Positions 40,738 through 50,682 are shown, counted from the first letter of the stretch. The stretch is 64,000 bases of DNA from CAZGUH01 sp964529005 (GCA_964529005.1 CAZGUH010000019.1:9015-73014); one strand, 5' to 3'. Notes: generated by a model from the letters alone, not told the origin. Translations and numbers: made by a program.

Positions 40738-42846
40738 GTGAGCGAGCCCCATCGAATCGGTCGATACATCGCCGAGAAGGCGCTCGGGGCGGGCAGCTTC
40801 GCGACGGTGTGGCTGGCCTTCGACGAGCTGCTCGAGGTCAAGGTCGCGATCAAGGTGCTGGCCGACAACTGGGCGCGCAACGCCGACGTCCGCCGCCGCT
40901 TCATCGACGAGGCGAAGATCCTGCGCCGCATCGACCACGACCGCATCGTGCGCGTGCACCAGGTCGACGAGCTGCCCGACGGCCGGCCGTATCTCGTCAT
41001 GGCGCTCGCGGATCGCGGCACACTCCACGACCGCGTGACGCAGCTGCGCGAATCCCGCCAGGTCATGCCGGTGCGCGAAGCGATCGACCTGACGGTGGAG
41101 ATCTGCGAATCGCTCGCCGTCGTCCACGACTACGGCGTCGTCCACCGCGACATCAAGCCGAGCAACGTGCTGTTCCGCTCGGTGCGCAACCACGAGCGCG
41201 TGGCGGCGTCACGAGCGGGCCGCCCGATCGGCGACATGGCGGTGATGCTCGGCGACTTCGGGCTGGCGAAGGACATCGCCGCCGCGTCGGGGTTCACGCT
41301 CGCCGCCGGCACGCCCGCCTACATGGCGCCGGAACAGGCGCGGGCCTCGAACGTGATCGACAAGCGGGTCGACGTCTTCGCCACCACCGCCGTGTTGTTC
41401 GAGCTGCTCACCGGAGCCCCCGCGTTCGCCTCCGACACGTTGTCCGGGGTGCGCCGCAGCCGCACCGACTCCCGGATCCCGAACATCGTCGACCTGCGCG
41501 CGGAGCTCGATCCCGCGTTCCAGCGGATCATCGAGAAGGGGCTCGCCAACGACCCCGACGGCCGCTACAGCTCGACGATCCGCCTCGCCGAAGAACTGCT
41601 CGACTTGCGTGACGGAGCCAAGCGGACCGTGCGGATCGTGATGCCGACGCCCGCCGGGGAATCGGTGGTCAGCGGCGCCCCGCCGCTGCCGCCGCCGAGC
41701 TCGAAGCCGTCGCTCCAGCCCGTCGGCGCCGCCGGCCGCGTCAAGGACCTGCTCGCCGTGGCGCGCACGGCCGAGTTCTCGCCGGCAGGCGTGGAACTCG
41801 TCGCCGAGGCCGACCGTCGCCTGGTGCGGCCGCTGACCGTCGGTGTCCTCGACGCCGACAACCCCGACATCGCGCACGTCCCCTGGGCGCTGCTCGGGCT
41901 GCGCCCGAGCCTGGCGCTGCTCGACGCCGCGGCGCGGATCCCGGCCCGCATCCGCCTCGGCAAGCCGAACGGCGCCACCGTCGGCAACGTCGGCGGCGAG
42001 CGCCATCCGCTCCTCGTGTCCGTCGCGGGCGGCAAGGACGTCGACATCACCGTGCCCGTCGACGGTCCCCCGATCACCGATCTCGACATCACGGTCGACG
42101 CACCCGGGCGCATGGACGTCGTCGTGCACACCCTGCCGGCGCTCCGCGACGACAGCGTGCTGCCGGAGTGCGACGTCGTGGTGGTGCTGGTGTCGACCGC
42201 GACCCCCGAGCCCGCCGGGCTGCTGGCGGAGCTCGCCACGTCGCTGCGCGCTGCGCTGGCCGGGCCGATCGCGATCGAGGTGCTGGTGTGGTCGCCCGAT
42301 CCGCTGAGCGCGCCGGAGCCGCTCGCCGAGGCGTTGAGCGCCGGCTCCGGCATCGGCAGCAGCGCCGAGGCGCTGTCCCTGCGCTCGATCGGGCGCGTCC
42401 GGGCGATGGTCGACGAGCTCGCCGACACGCGCGGCGCGCTCGTGCGCGCCGCGGCTGGGCTACGCCTGCTCGCCCGCGCCGCCGACGAAGCGGCGCCCGG
42501 CCGGGCGCGCATCGAGCTGGTGGAGAGCATCGACGAGCTCAACACGGAGTTGCCGATGCTCGCCGAGATCGAGGTCCTGCGGGACATCGCCTCGGGGCGC
42601 GTCGCGATCCCGCGGCGGCTGCGGATGGACCTGCGCCGCCTGTTCCTCCATGCCGACGCATCGCTGCGCTTGGGGCTGGCGCGCAGCGCCGACGAGTCGC
42701 AGTTGCGCGCCGCGGTCGAGGCGATGTCGAACGACCTGCGCGTCCAGGAGAACACCGGCAAGGTGCCGTTCACGGCGCGCAAGGCCGTGCTGCTGGCGCA
42801 GCAATCGCTCGATCGCCTTCACGCCGAGATCGCGCCCTACGCCTGA
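40738..42846 (+). CDS. Ser/Thr protein kinase fused to a degenerate dynamin-like GTPase domain
   Basis: A 702-residue protein. The first 285 residues are a complete kinase: AEKALGAGSFATVWLAF, VAIKVLADNW, VHRDIKPSNVLF near 137, GDFGLAKDI near 174 and GTPAYMAPEQ. After a Pro-rich linker (PPLPPPSSKP), the region from about 360 follows the layout of bacterial dynamin-like proteins: RLVRPLTVGVLDADNP, WALLGLRPSLALLD, TVDAPGR near 453 and CDVVVVLVST near 477, then a long helical stalk. The P-loop GxxxxGKS is gone (LDADNPDIAHVPWALL), so GTP binding is unlikely. No transmembrane helix. GTG 40738 is used; the transcript may be leaderless. The dynamin reading is inference. Confidence 0.85.
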   Translation: MSEPHRIGRYIAEKALGAGSFATVWLAFDELLEVKVAIKVLADNWARNADVRRRFIDEAKILRRIDHDRIVRVHQVDELPDGRPYLVMALADRGTLHDRVTQLRESRQVMPVREAIDLTVEICESLAVVHDYGVVHRDIKPSNVLFRSVRNHERVAASRAGRPIGDMAVMLGDFGLAKDIAAASGFTLAAGTPAYMAPEQARASNVIDKRVDVFATTAVLFELLTGAPAFASDTLSGVRRSRTDSRIPNIVDLRAELDPAFQRIIEKGLANDPDGRYSSTIRLAEELLDLRDGAKRTVRIVMPTPAGESVVSGAPPLPPPSSKPSLQPVGAAGRVKDLLAVARTAEFSPAGVELVAEADRRLVRPLTVGVLDADNPDIAHVPWALLGLRPSLALLDAAARIPARIRLGKPNGATVGNVGGERHPLLVSVAGGKDVDITVPVDGPPITDLDITVDAPGRMDVVVHTLPALRDDSVLPECDVVVVLVSTATPEPAGLLAELATSLRAALAGPIAIEVLVWSPDPLSAPEPLAEALSAGSGIGSSAEALSLRSIGRVRAMVDELADTRGALVRAAAGLRLLARAADEAAPGRARIELVESIDELNTELPMLAEIEVLRDIASGRVAIPRRLRMDLRRLFLHADASLRLGLARSADESQLRAAVEAMSNDLRVQENTGKVPFTARKAVLLAQQSLDRLHAEIAPYA

Positions 42847-42922
42847 GCGCCACGCCCGGCTTCACCGCGCCGCGCCGGAAGTCGGTTCCGTGCCGCCGCG
42901 CGGCGCGGCCATGATCATCGCC

Positions 42923-43387
42923 ATGTCCGAGCATCGTGCGACGATCAGCTGGCGTCTGGAGGGCGAGGGGTTCGTGCGGGGCGAGTATTCGCGCGAACAC
43001 ACGTGGACGTTCGACGGCGGCGCCGTCGTGCCGGCCTCGCCCTCACCGTCGGTGGTGCGACCGCCGTTCTCCAACCCGGCGAACGTCGATCCGGAGGAGG
43101 CGTTCGTCGCGGCCATCTCCAGCTGCCACATGCTCACGTTCCTGTACCTGGCGGGTCGGCAGGGCTTCCAGGTCGACAGCTACAACGACGAGGCGGTCGG
43201 CGTGATGACGACGAACGAACGCCGTGTGCCGTGGATCAGCTCGGTGACGCTGCACCCGCAGATCGTCTACGGCGGCGATCGTCGACCGTCCCCAGAAGAG
43301 GAGGAACGGCTGCACCACGAGGCACACGAGCAGTGCTTCATCGCCAACTCGATCATGACCGACGTCGCCGTCGACCCACCCGCCTGA
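42923..43387 (+). CDS. OsmC family protein
   Basis: A 154-residue OsmC/Ohr-like protein, a family whose thiol-peroxidase members reduce organic hydroperoxides. Landmarks are ATISWRLEGEGFVRGEYSREH at the start, NVDPEEAFVAAISSCHMLTFLYLA, which carries the first catalytic Cys, and HEQCFIANSI with the second. Both cysteines are present, so peroxidase activity is plausible. ATG 42923 is preferred over in-frame 42911, because family members begin with MSEHRAT-like sequence. It converges on the ECF sigma gene across a repeat-rich gap. Confidence 0.87.
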   Translation: MSEHRATISWRLEGEGFVRGEYSREHTWTFDGGAVVPASPSPSVVRPPFSNPANVDPEEAFVAAISSCHMLTFLYLAGRQGFQVDSYNDEAVGVMTTNERRVPWISSVTLHPQIVYGGDRRPSPEEEERLHHEAHEQCFIANSIMTDVAVDPPA

Positions 43388-43616
43388 CCCACCCGCCTGA
43401 CCCGCTGGCCTGACCCGCTGGCCTGACCCACCCGCTCTGCCCACCCGTCTCCTCTGCCCCACCCACCCCCTCTGCTTGGGCGCGCCCCGCTGCCGGCACG
43501 GCGCCCGATCGCGCCCAAGCTGCCGGGTCGGGCGCGAAACGTCGCCGGCACGGCAGCCGATCGCGCCCAAGCAGGTGGGGTGGGTGGGGCGCCAGGTGGG
43601 TCCGGGCGGGGGCGGG
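43388..43616. repeat. compound inverted and direct repeat in a convergent gap
   Basis: The gap holds (i) short tandem CCTGACCC-type units at 43383-43433; (ii) a 28-bp inverted repeat, 43457-43484 against 43562-43589, matching 26 of 28; and (iii) inside it two direct copies of a 29-bp unit, 43492-43520 and 43544-43572, matching 27 of 29. The structure could fold into a large cruciform or a REP-like hairpin on either strand and may terminate both convergent genes. Confidence 0.8.
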
Positions 43617-44195
43617 TCAGTAGCGCTGGGCGAGGAGGTCGCGCAGCTGGCGGCGGGCTTCGTGGATGCGCGACTTCACGGTGCCGACCGGCACGTCCAG
43701 CACCGCGGCGATGTCGTCGTAGCTGAGACCCTGGAAGTCGCGCATCGCCACCGGCTCGGCGTACGTCGGCGACAGCTTCGTCATCGCGTCGAGCAGATCG
43801 ACCCGGCTGCTGGCGATCGACGATCCTCCCGTGACCGCGACCTTGGCCGCGTCCTCCGTGCCGGTCTCGCTCGCCCGGCGGCGCACCTTGCGATGGGTGT
43901 CGACGGCGGCGTTCGACGCCACGGCGTACAGCCAGGTGCTGAAGCGAGCGCGACCCTCGAACGAGCCGATGCGCCGTGCGACCGCGACCAGCGCGTCCTG
44001 ACACGCCTCTTCGGCATCGGCCGGGTTCTCGAGCACGCGCTGGCAGCGGCGCAGCACGATCGGCCGGATCACGCGCAGCAACTCGTCGAGGGCGCGCCCG
44101 TCGCCGGACGCGGCTCTTCGGGCCAGCGCCTCGACGGGATCGTCGGTCGGCTCGGCGGACAGCGGCGCGCCGGCGCCCGCGGACTCGTCGGACAT
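43617..44195 (-). CDS. ECF-type RNA polymerase sigma factor
   Basis: A 192-residue ECF sigma factor. Region 2 spans about residues 40-105 (ENPADAEEACQDALVAVARR; FSTWLYAVASNAAVDTHRK), and region 4 spans 130-190 (MRDFQGLSYDDIAAVLDVPV, GTVKSRIHEARRQLRDLL). There is an acidic N-terminal extension of about 25 residues. No anti-sigma gene is next to it. A TAAGGT box six bases before the ATG suggests a leaderless message. It is divergent from folD. Confidence 0.92.
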   Translation of the reverse strand: MSDESAGAGAPLSAEPTDDPVEALARRAASGDGRALDELLRVIRPIVLRRCQRVLENPADAEEACQDALVAVARRIGSFEGRARFSTWLYAVASNAAVDTHRKVRRRASETGTEDAAKVAVTGGSSIASSRVDLLDAMTKLSPTYAEPVAMRDFQGLSYDDIAAVLDVPVGTVKSRIHEARRQLRDLLAQRY

Positions 44196-44201
44196 GGCGC
44201 G

Positions 44202-44207
44202 ACCTTA
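44202..44207 (-). promoter_or_regulatory. -10 box of the ECF sigma gene
   Basis: TAAGGT ends six bases before the ATG, implying transcription from the start codon. Confidence 0.5.
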
Positions 44208-44264
44208 CCCACCCGCCGGGCCGGGTCGCTCCGACCGACCCCTCGGCCGCGGCGCCTCGGCCTC

Positions 44265-44270
44265 TACTCT
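44265..44270 (+). promoter_or_regulatory. -10 box of folD
   Basis: TACTCT ends eight bases before the folD ATG; leader of at most two or three nucleotides. Confidence 0.5.
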
Positions 44271-44278
44271 GGCCGGTC

Positions 44279-45139
44279 ATGACCGCTCGGATGCTGCCCG
44301 GCGCCCCTGTCGCCGACGCCGTTTTCGCCGACCTCGCCCCGCGCATCCAGCGGCTGATCGATGCCGGCCACCGCCCGGGCCTGGGGACGGTGCTGGTCGG
44401 CGACGACAGCGCCTCGGCGGGCTACGTCGGGATGAAGATGCGCAAGGCCGAGGAGTTGGGCTTCACCAGCCCCCACGAGCGGCTCCCCAACGACGCCACC
44501 ACGGCAGACGTCGTCGCCGCCATCCGCCGCCTGAACGACGACCCGACGTGCGACGCGATGCTCGTGCAGCACCCGACGCCGCCGCAGGTCGACTTCGAGG
44601 CTGCGTTGCTGGAGATGGATCCCGACAAGGACGTCGACGGCCTCCACCCGGTCAACATGGGACGCCTGGCGCTGTCGATGCCGGGCCCGGTGCCGTGCAC
44701 GCCCGCGGGCATCGAGGCCCTGCTCGCCCACTACGAGATCCCGGTGTCGGGCCGTGAGGTGTGCATCCTCGGCCGCGGCACGACGCTCGGCCGGCCGCTC
44801 GCGCTGCTGCTCTCGCAGAAGCGGCCGACGGCCAACGCCGCCGTCACGGTGGTGCACACGGGCGTGCCCAACTGGGCGGACTACACCCGGCGAGCGTCGA
44901 TCGTCATCGCCGCTGCCGGCGTGCCGCACATCCTGCGGCCGGAGCACATCACCCCCGGAGTCACGGTCATCGGGGGCGGCGTGCGCTACGAAGGCCGCAA
45001 GCTCCTGCCCGACGTCGACGAGGCCTGCAACGAGGTCGCCGGAGCGATCACCCCGCGCGTCGGCGGGGTCGGCCCCACCACGGTGGCGATGCTGTTCAAG
45101 AACTGCGTCGAGGCCGCCGAGCGCCGCCGGTTCGGCTGA
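44279..45139 (+). CDS. folD: methylenetetrahydrofolate dehydrogenase/cyclohydrolase (FolD)
   Basis: Bifunctional folate enzyme interconverting methylene-, methenyl- and formyl-tetrahydrofolate, 286 residues. SAGYVGMKMRKAEELGF near residue 46 carries the catalytic Tyr-x3-Lys, and DPDKDVDGLHPVN is the family signature. The nucleotide loop reads LGRGTTLGRPLALLLSQK instead of the usual GRSxxVGxP, and the segment usually read as QLPLP is QHPTP, so this is a divergent member. The 3' end overlaps the convergent LysR gene by 44 bp. Confidence 0.9.
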   Translation: MTARMLPGAPVADAVFADLAPRIQRLIDAGHRPGLGTVLVGDDSASAGYVGMKMRKAEELGFTSPHERLPNDATTADVVAAIRRLNDDPTCDAMLVQHPTPPQVDFEAALLEMDPDKDVDGLHPVNMGRLALSMPGPVPCTPAGIEALLAHYEIPVSGREVCILGRGTTLGRPLALLLSQKRPTANAAVTVVHTGVPNWADYTRRASIVIAAAGVPHILRPEHITPGVTVIGGGVRYEGRKLLPDVDEACNEVAGAITPRVGGVGPTTVAMLFKNCVEAAERRRFG

Positions 45140-46043
45140 TCGCTTCCTCCCGGCGGCGGGCCGGCGTGACGGCCTCGGTGCTGGCGTGGGCGAGCATGCG
45201 GCCCAGCTCGTCGACGCTGGGATCGTGGATCGACCCCGCTCGCCGGGCGAGCACGATGACGCGCCCGACGAGCTCGGGACCGACGACCACCCGGTCTGCT
45301 GCCGGCATGGGCGTCGCCGCGGGCAGCGCCGTCCACCCGAACCCGAGCCGCACCATCTGGAGCAACACGTCGGGCTGGTGACTCTCGGCTGCGATCACGA
45401 CGGGCGCGCCGACTCTGGCGAGGGCGTCGGTGATGAGCTGGCGGGTGTGGGACCCGCCGGGGAACGTGACCCACGGCCCCCAGCTCGACGGCGCGCCGAT
45501 GGTCGTGCCCGGCGGGGCGATCACGACGAGCTGTTCGGAGAGCAGCTCGTCGAGCTCGAGCCCGGGCCGTGGCTGCGGTGGCGAGACGCAGACCGCGAGG
45601 TCGAGGCGACCGTCGCGCAGGTCGTCCAGCAGCTGCGCCGACGGCGCCACCGACAGCGTCAGCTCGACGTCCGGCCGCTCGTCTTTGAACGCTGCGATCG
45701 CGTCGGCGAAGTGGACGACGGCCGCGACGTCGATCATGCCGACGCGGACGCGCCCGGCGCGGGCGCCGCGGAGCCGGTCGGACCATCCCATGAGATCGCT
45801 GGTGAGCGCGAGCACGTGCCGTGCGTGCTCCAGCACGGGAAGCGCCGAGCCGCGCACGCGCCGCCGGCGGCCGTCCGGCTCGAACAACGCGACGCCGACG
45901 CGCCGTTCCAACTCGGCGAGCCCTTGGGACAGCGCCGAAGCGCTCACGCCGACGCGTTCGGCCGCCAGGGCCCAGGTGTCCTCCTCTGCGACCGCCACCA
46001 GGTACTCGAGCTGGCGGATAGACAGATCAGGGAGGGACCGCAC
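45096..46043 (-). CDS. LysR-family transcriptional regulator
   Basis: A 315-residue LysR regulator: winged helix-turn-helix IRQLEYLVAVAEEDTWALAA followed by ERVGVSASALSQGLAELERR in the first 50 residues, then a two-lobe effector domain (VRVGMIDVAAVVHFADAIAAF and on). GTG 46043 is chosen because it sits seven bases after a TATCCT box and gives the normal short lead to the DNA-binding helices; GTG 46073 would add ten residues. LysR proteins commonly regulate the divergent neighbour, here the inositol phosphate synthase gene 70 bp away. The effector is unknown. Confidence 0.85.
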   Translation of the reverse strand: MRSLPDLSIRQLEYLVAVAEEDTWALAAERVGVSASALSQGLAELERRVGVALFEPDGRRRRVRGSALPVLEHARHVLALTSDLMGWSDRLRGARAGRVRVGMIDVAAVVHFADAIAAFKDERPDVELTLSVAPSAQLLDDLRDGRLDLAVCVSPPQPRPGLELDELLSEQLVVIAPPGTTIGAPSSWGPWVTFPGGSHTRQLITDALARVGAPVVIAAESHQPDVLLQMVRLGFGWTALPAATPMPAADRVVVGPELVGRVIVLARRAGSIHDPSVDELGRMLAHASTEAVTPARRREEAISRTGGARRPRRSS

Positions 46044-46050
46044 CCGGCGC

Positions 46051-46106
46051 AGGATAGTTCGGAAATTCTTCACAGTGCCGCCCGATCACTCGGCATCGCT
46101 TACCAT
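46051..46106. promoter_or_regulatory. divergent -10 boxes for lysR and ino1
   Basis: TATCCT (minus, 46056-46051) ends seven bases before the lysR GTG, and TACCAT (plus, 46101-46106) ends seven bases before the ino1 ATG. Both messages appear leaderless and a LysR operator should lie between them. Confidence 0.5.
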
Positions 46107-46113
46107 GCGCGCC

Positions 46114-47417
<1,304 letters not shown>

Positions 47418-47433
<16 letters not shown>

Positions 47434-47990
47434 ACGTCGCCGCCTGCCCTGAACGCCGCCCGGTCGGTCACCACGATGTCGACCGGGCGGTCATGGGGCT
47501 CGATCGGCAGATCGTCCACGATCTGCTCGCCGAAGCACACGCCGATGGTCACCACTTCGGGCGGCAGGTGTTCGAGGAACCGGTCGAAGTGCCCGCCTCC
47601 CTGCCCGAGGCGCAGCCCGTTCGGAGTGAACGCCAGGCCGGGCACGAGCACGACGTCGATGGTCTCGGCCGCGATCGGCTCGCCGGTGGCCTCGGGGATG
47701 CCGAACGCGCCGACCACCAGCGGCGTGTCCGGCTCCACGATCACCGGCATCAGCGACTCGCCCACCACGCGCGGCAGCGCCACCTCGACGCCGTGGTCGC
47801 GGCAGTGGCCGATTACCTCCGACACGTCCGGCTCGCCCCGCACCCCGACGAACGCCATCAGGCGTCGCGCCCGGCGGACTTCGTCGAGATCGAGGATCCG
47901 CCGGCAGACGGCGCGCGAGCGCGTGGGGTGATCGATCAGCCCCCGGCGCACCCGGCGCATCTGATCACGCAGCTCCGACTTCGTCGCCAC
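47418..47990 (-). CDS. 5-formyltetrahydrofolate cyclo-ligase
   Basis: ATP-dependent conversion of 5-formyl-THF to methenyl-THF, 190 residues. The family pattern is present: KSELRDQMRRVRRGL at the start, RLMAFVGVRGEPDVSEVI, VALPRVVG, then PGLAFTPNGLRLGQGGGHFDRFL (in two parts), the ATP-binding motif that ends in G-x-GGG-Y/H-D-R. The usual Tyr of GGGYYDR is His here. GTG 47990 gives a normal N-terminus. With folD it makes two folate one-carbon genes in a few kb. Confidence 0.9.
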
Positions 47991-48060
47991 CCGCGCGTGT
48001 GTACCAGGCCCCGGACCCACGTGGGGACCGGCTCCCTTGGGGGCCGTCCGGCGGCTCGCG

Positions 48061-48066
48061 TAAGGT
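48061..48066 (+). promoter_or_regulatory. candidate -10 box of the flavin reductase gene
   Basis: TAAGGT ends eight bases before the ATG at 48075 (five before an alternative GTG at 48072). Confidence 0.4.
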
Positions 48067-48074
48067 CCCCGGTG

Positions 48075-48569
48075 ATGAGCTTCGACTCCGCCCGGTTCCG
48101 CCACGTCCTCGGCCACTTCCCCACCGGCGTGACGATCGTCAGCGGCATGGCCGGCGACCTGCCGACCGGCTTCACGATCGGCTCGTTCGCCTCGGTGTCG
48201 CTCGACCCTCCGCTCGTCGGCTTCTTCCCGATGCTCACGTCGGACACGTGGGAAGCGATCGCTCCGACCGGGAAGTTCTGTGTCAACGTGCTCGGCGCGC
48301 AGCACGGTGAGATCTGCTGGCGCTTCTCCAAGAAGGGCCTCGACAACCGTTTCGACGAGGTGGCGTGGCACCCCAGCACCGAAACGGGCTCGCCGATCAT
48401 CGACGACGCGGTGGCGTGGATCGACTGCGTCACCGAGGAGGTCCACACGATGGGCGACCATTACTTCGTCCTCGGCAGGGTGGTCGACCTGTGCGAGAGC
48501 GCCGACGACCCGCAGCCGCTGCTGTTCTTCCGCGGCAAGCTCGGCGGCTTCATCGTCCAGAGCGCGTGA
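48075..48569 (+). CDS. flavin reductase family protein
   Basis: A 164-residue FMN-binding split-barrel protein of the flavin reductase family, small partners of two-component monooxygenases. The signature is RHVLGHFPTGVTIVSG, GFTIGSFASVSLDPPLVGF and KFCVNVLGAQHGEICWRFS; the tail DHYFVLGRVVDL followed by LLFFRGKLGGF is also typical. No oxygenase component is nearby. Its stop overlaps the GTG of the next gene (GTGA). Confidence 0.9.
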   Translation: MSFDSARFRHVLGHFPTGVTIVSGMAGDLPTGFTIGSFASVSLDPPLVGFFPMLTSDTWEAIAPTGKFCVNVLGAQHGEICWRFSKKGLDNRFDEVAWHPSTETGSPIIDDAVAWIDCVTEEVHTMGDHYFVLGRVVDLCESADDPQPLLFFRGKLGGFIVQSA

Positions 48570-48985
48570 CCCGGCGCGCCGCGCTCGCGGCGGGGATCGA
48601 CGCGGCTGCGATCATCGCCTTCGTCGCGATGGGTCGCGGCAGCCACGACGAAGGTTCTGCGCTCGGCGGCACGCTCGAGGTCGCGGCGCCGTTCCTGATC
48701 GCGGCCGCGGTGGGGTGGCTGCTCGCCCGCGCCTGGCGCCGGCCGGTCCAGCCGCGCACGGGTGTCGTCGTGTGGCTGACCACCGTCGCGCTCGGCATGC
48801 TGTTGCGCCGGACGGCCTTCGACCGCGGCACGGCGGTCAGCTTCGTCATCGTCGCCACGATCGTGCTCGGCGCCTTCCTCGTCGGTTGGCGCGCGTGCAT
48901 CGACCAGCTCTGGCGCCGGGGCCGTGCGCCCGAGCGACCGGATCCGGACCGGCGCTCGGTTGAGCGGGTCAGCGAGGGTTCGTGA
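48566..48985 (+). CDS. DUF3054 membrane protein
   Basis: A 139-residue protein with four predicted helices: ALAAGIDAAAIIAFVAMG, VAAPFLIAAAVGWLLARAW, VVWLTTVALGMLLRRTAF and AVSFVIVATIVLGAFLVGW. The pattern GxxxD, FVAMGRGSHDEG and LLRRTAFDRGTAVSF fits DUF3054, a small actinobacterial family without known function. The C-terminus is charged and cytosolic. It overlaps the flavin reductase stop by four bases and runs 17 bp into the convergent ilvD. Confidence 0.83.
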   Translation: MTRRAALAAGIDAAAIIAFVAMGRGSHDEGSALGGTLEVAAPFLIAAAVGWLLARAWRRPVQPRTGVVVWLTTVALGMLLRRTAFDRGTAVSFVIVATIVLGAFLVGWRACIDQLWRRGRAPERPDPDRRSVERVSEGS

Positions 48986-50675
48986 TCGCGCCGGTCTCGG
49001 CGCCCTGCACCAAACGGGCGTACTTGCCGAGCACGCCGCGGGTGTAGCGCGGCGGCAGCGGCGTCCACCCATCGCGGCGCTGTGCCAGTTCTGCGTCGTC
49101 GACCAGCAGGTCGAGCGACTTGCTGTGCACGTCGACGCGGATGCGGTCGCCGTCGCGGACGAACGCGATCGGTCCGCCGTCGACCGCCTCGGGCGCGACG
49201 TGACCGATGCAGAAACCCCACGTGCCCCCGCTGAAGCGGCCGTCGGTGACGAGCGCGCAGTCGTGGCCGCGTCCGGCGCCCTTCAGCGCGCCGGTGATCG
49301 CCAGCATCTCGCGCATGCCCGGGCCGCCCTTGGGCCCCTCGTAGCGGATCACCAGCACGGTTCCGGGCTGGATCTCGCCGGCCAGGATCGCGGCCATTGC
49401 GCCGTCCTCACCGTCGAACACCCGCGCCGGCCCCTCGAACTTCTTCTGGTCGTGGGTCAGGCCGGCGACCTTCACCACCGCGCCGGCCGGCGCGAGCGAT
49501 CCGGTCAGGACGTTGATGCCGCCCTCGCTGTGGATCGGTTGATCCAAGGGATACACGACGACGCCGTCGGGGCGCGGCGGGTCGATCTCGGCGAGGTTCT
49601 CGGCCATCGTCTTGCCCGTGACGGTGAGGCAATCGCCGTGCAGCAACCCGGCGTCGAGCAGGTGCTTCATCACCACCGGAACGCCGCCGACGCGATCGAG
49701 GTCGCTCATGTGGAACTTGCCGCCGGGCTTCATGTCGGCGATGTGCGGCACGCGATCGGCGATGCGGTTGAAGTCGTCGAGCGCCAGCTCGACCCCCGCC
49801 TCGTTGGCGATGGCCAGCAGGTGCAGCACCGCGTTCGTGCTGCCGCCGAGGGCCGACGTGACGGCGATGGCGTTCTCGAACGCCTTCTTCGTCAGGATCT
49901 GACTGGGGCGGATGCCGAGGCGCAGCATCTCGACGATCGCCGCGCCGGCGCGCGCCGCGTCGTCTTCGCGGCGACGATCGACCGCCGGCGGCGAGGCCGT
50001 GCCGGGCAAGCTCATCCCCAGCGCCTCGGCGATCGACGACATCGTGTTGGCCGTGAACATGCCGCCGCACGCTCCCTCACCGGGGCACGCCTTGCGCTCG
50101 ATCTCTCCCAGCTCGTCCTCGCCGATCGTGCCGAGCGCGCAGGCCCCGATGGCCTCGAACACGCTCGTGATGTCGAGCGACGTGCCGTTGTGGTTGCCCG
50201 GCAGGATCGACCCGTTGTAGACGAACACGCTCGGCAGGTCGAGCCGCGCAGCCGCCATCAGCATCCCCGGGATGCTCTTGTCGCAGCCGGCAAGACCGAC
50301 GAAACCGTCGAGGCGCTCGGCGTGCACCACGGTCTCCACGCTGTCGGTGATGACTTCGCGGCTCACCAGCGACGCGCGCATGCCCTCGTGACCCATCGAG
50401 ATGCCGTCGCTCACCGTGATGGTGCCGAACTCCAGCGGCACACCCCCGGCCGCACGCACGCCGTCCTTCGCCTTCTCGGCGAGCCGGCGCAGCGACATGT
50501 TGCAGGGCGTCACCTCGTTCCACGCCGAGGCGATGCCGATCTGCGGCTTGTCCCAGTCGTCGTCGGTGAGGCCGACGGCGCGCAGCATCGCTCGCGACGC
50601 AGCCTTCTGCATGCCCTCGGTGACGTCACGGCTGCGCGGCTTGACGTCGACAGGTGTGGCGGCCGGTTCAGTCAT
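48969..50675 (-). CDS. ilvD: dihydroxy-acid dehydratase
   Basis: Fe-S dehydratase of branched-chain amino-acid synthesis, 568 residues. Motifs are IGIASAWNEVTPCNMSL, GLAGCDKSIPGMLMAA (first cluster Cys), CPGEGACGGMFTANTMS (second), GGSTNAVLHLLA and DGRFSGGTWGFCIGHVAPE. The ATG is seven bases behind a TAGCGT box. The gene is separate from ilvBNC, almost 20 kb away, and shows no leader peptide of its own. Confidence 0.97.
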   Translation of the reverse strand: MTEPAATPVDVKPRSRDVTEGMQKAASRAMLRAVGLTDDDWDKPQIGIASAWNEVTPCNMSLRRLAEKAKDGVRAAGGVPLEFGTITVSDGISMGHEGMRASLVSREVITDSVETVVHAERLDGFVGLAGCDKSIPGMLMAAARLDLPSVFVYNGSILPGNHNGTSLDITSVFEAIGACALGTIGEDELGEIERKACPGEGACGGMFTANTMSSIAEALGMSLPGTASPPAVDRRREDDAARAGAAIVEMLRLGIRPSQILTKKAFENAIAVTSALGGSTNAVLHLLAIANEAGVELALDDFNRIADRVPHIADMKPGGKFHMSDLDRVGGVPVVMKHLLDAGLLHGDCLTVTGKTMAENLAEIDPPRPDGVVVYPLDQPIHSEGGINVLTGSLAPAGAVVKVAGLTHDQKKFEGPARVFDGEDGAMAAILAGEIQPGTVLVIRYEGPKGGPGMREMLAITGALKGAGRGHDCALVTDGRFSGGTWGFCIGHVAPEAVDGGPIAFVRDGDRIRVDVHSKSLDLLVDDAELAQRRDGWTPLPPRYTRGVLGKYARLVQGAETGAITNPR

Positions 50676-50682
50676 GCCCGAG

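Noticed and set aside
43492..43572. CRISPR array
   Set aside because: Only two copies of the 29-bp unit, a single 23-bp spacer-like gap, enclosed by an inverted repeat, and no cas genes.
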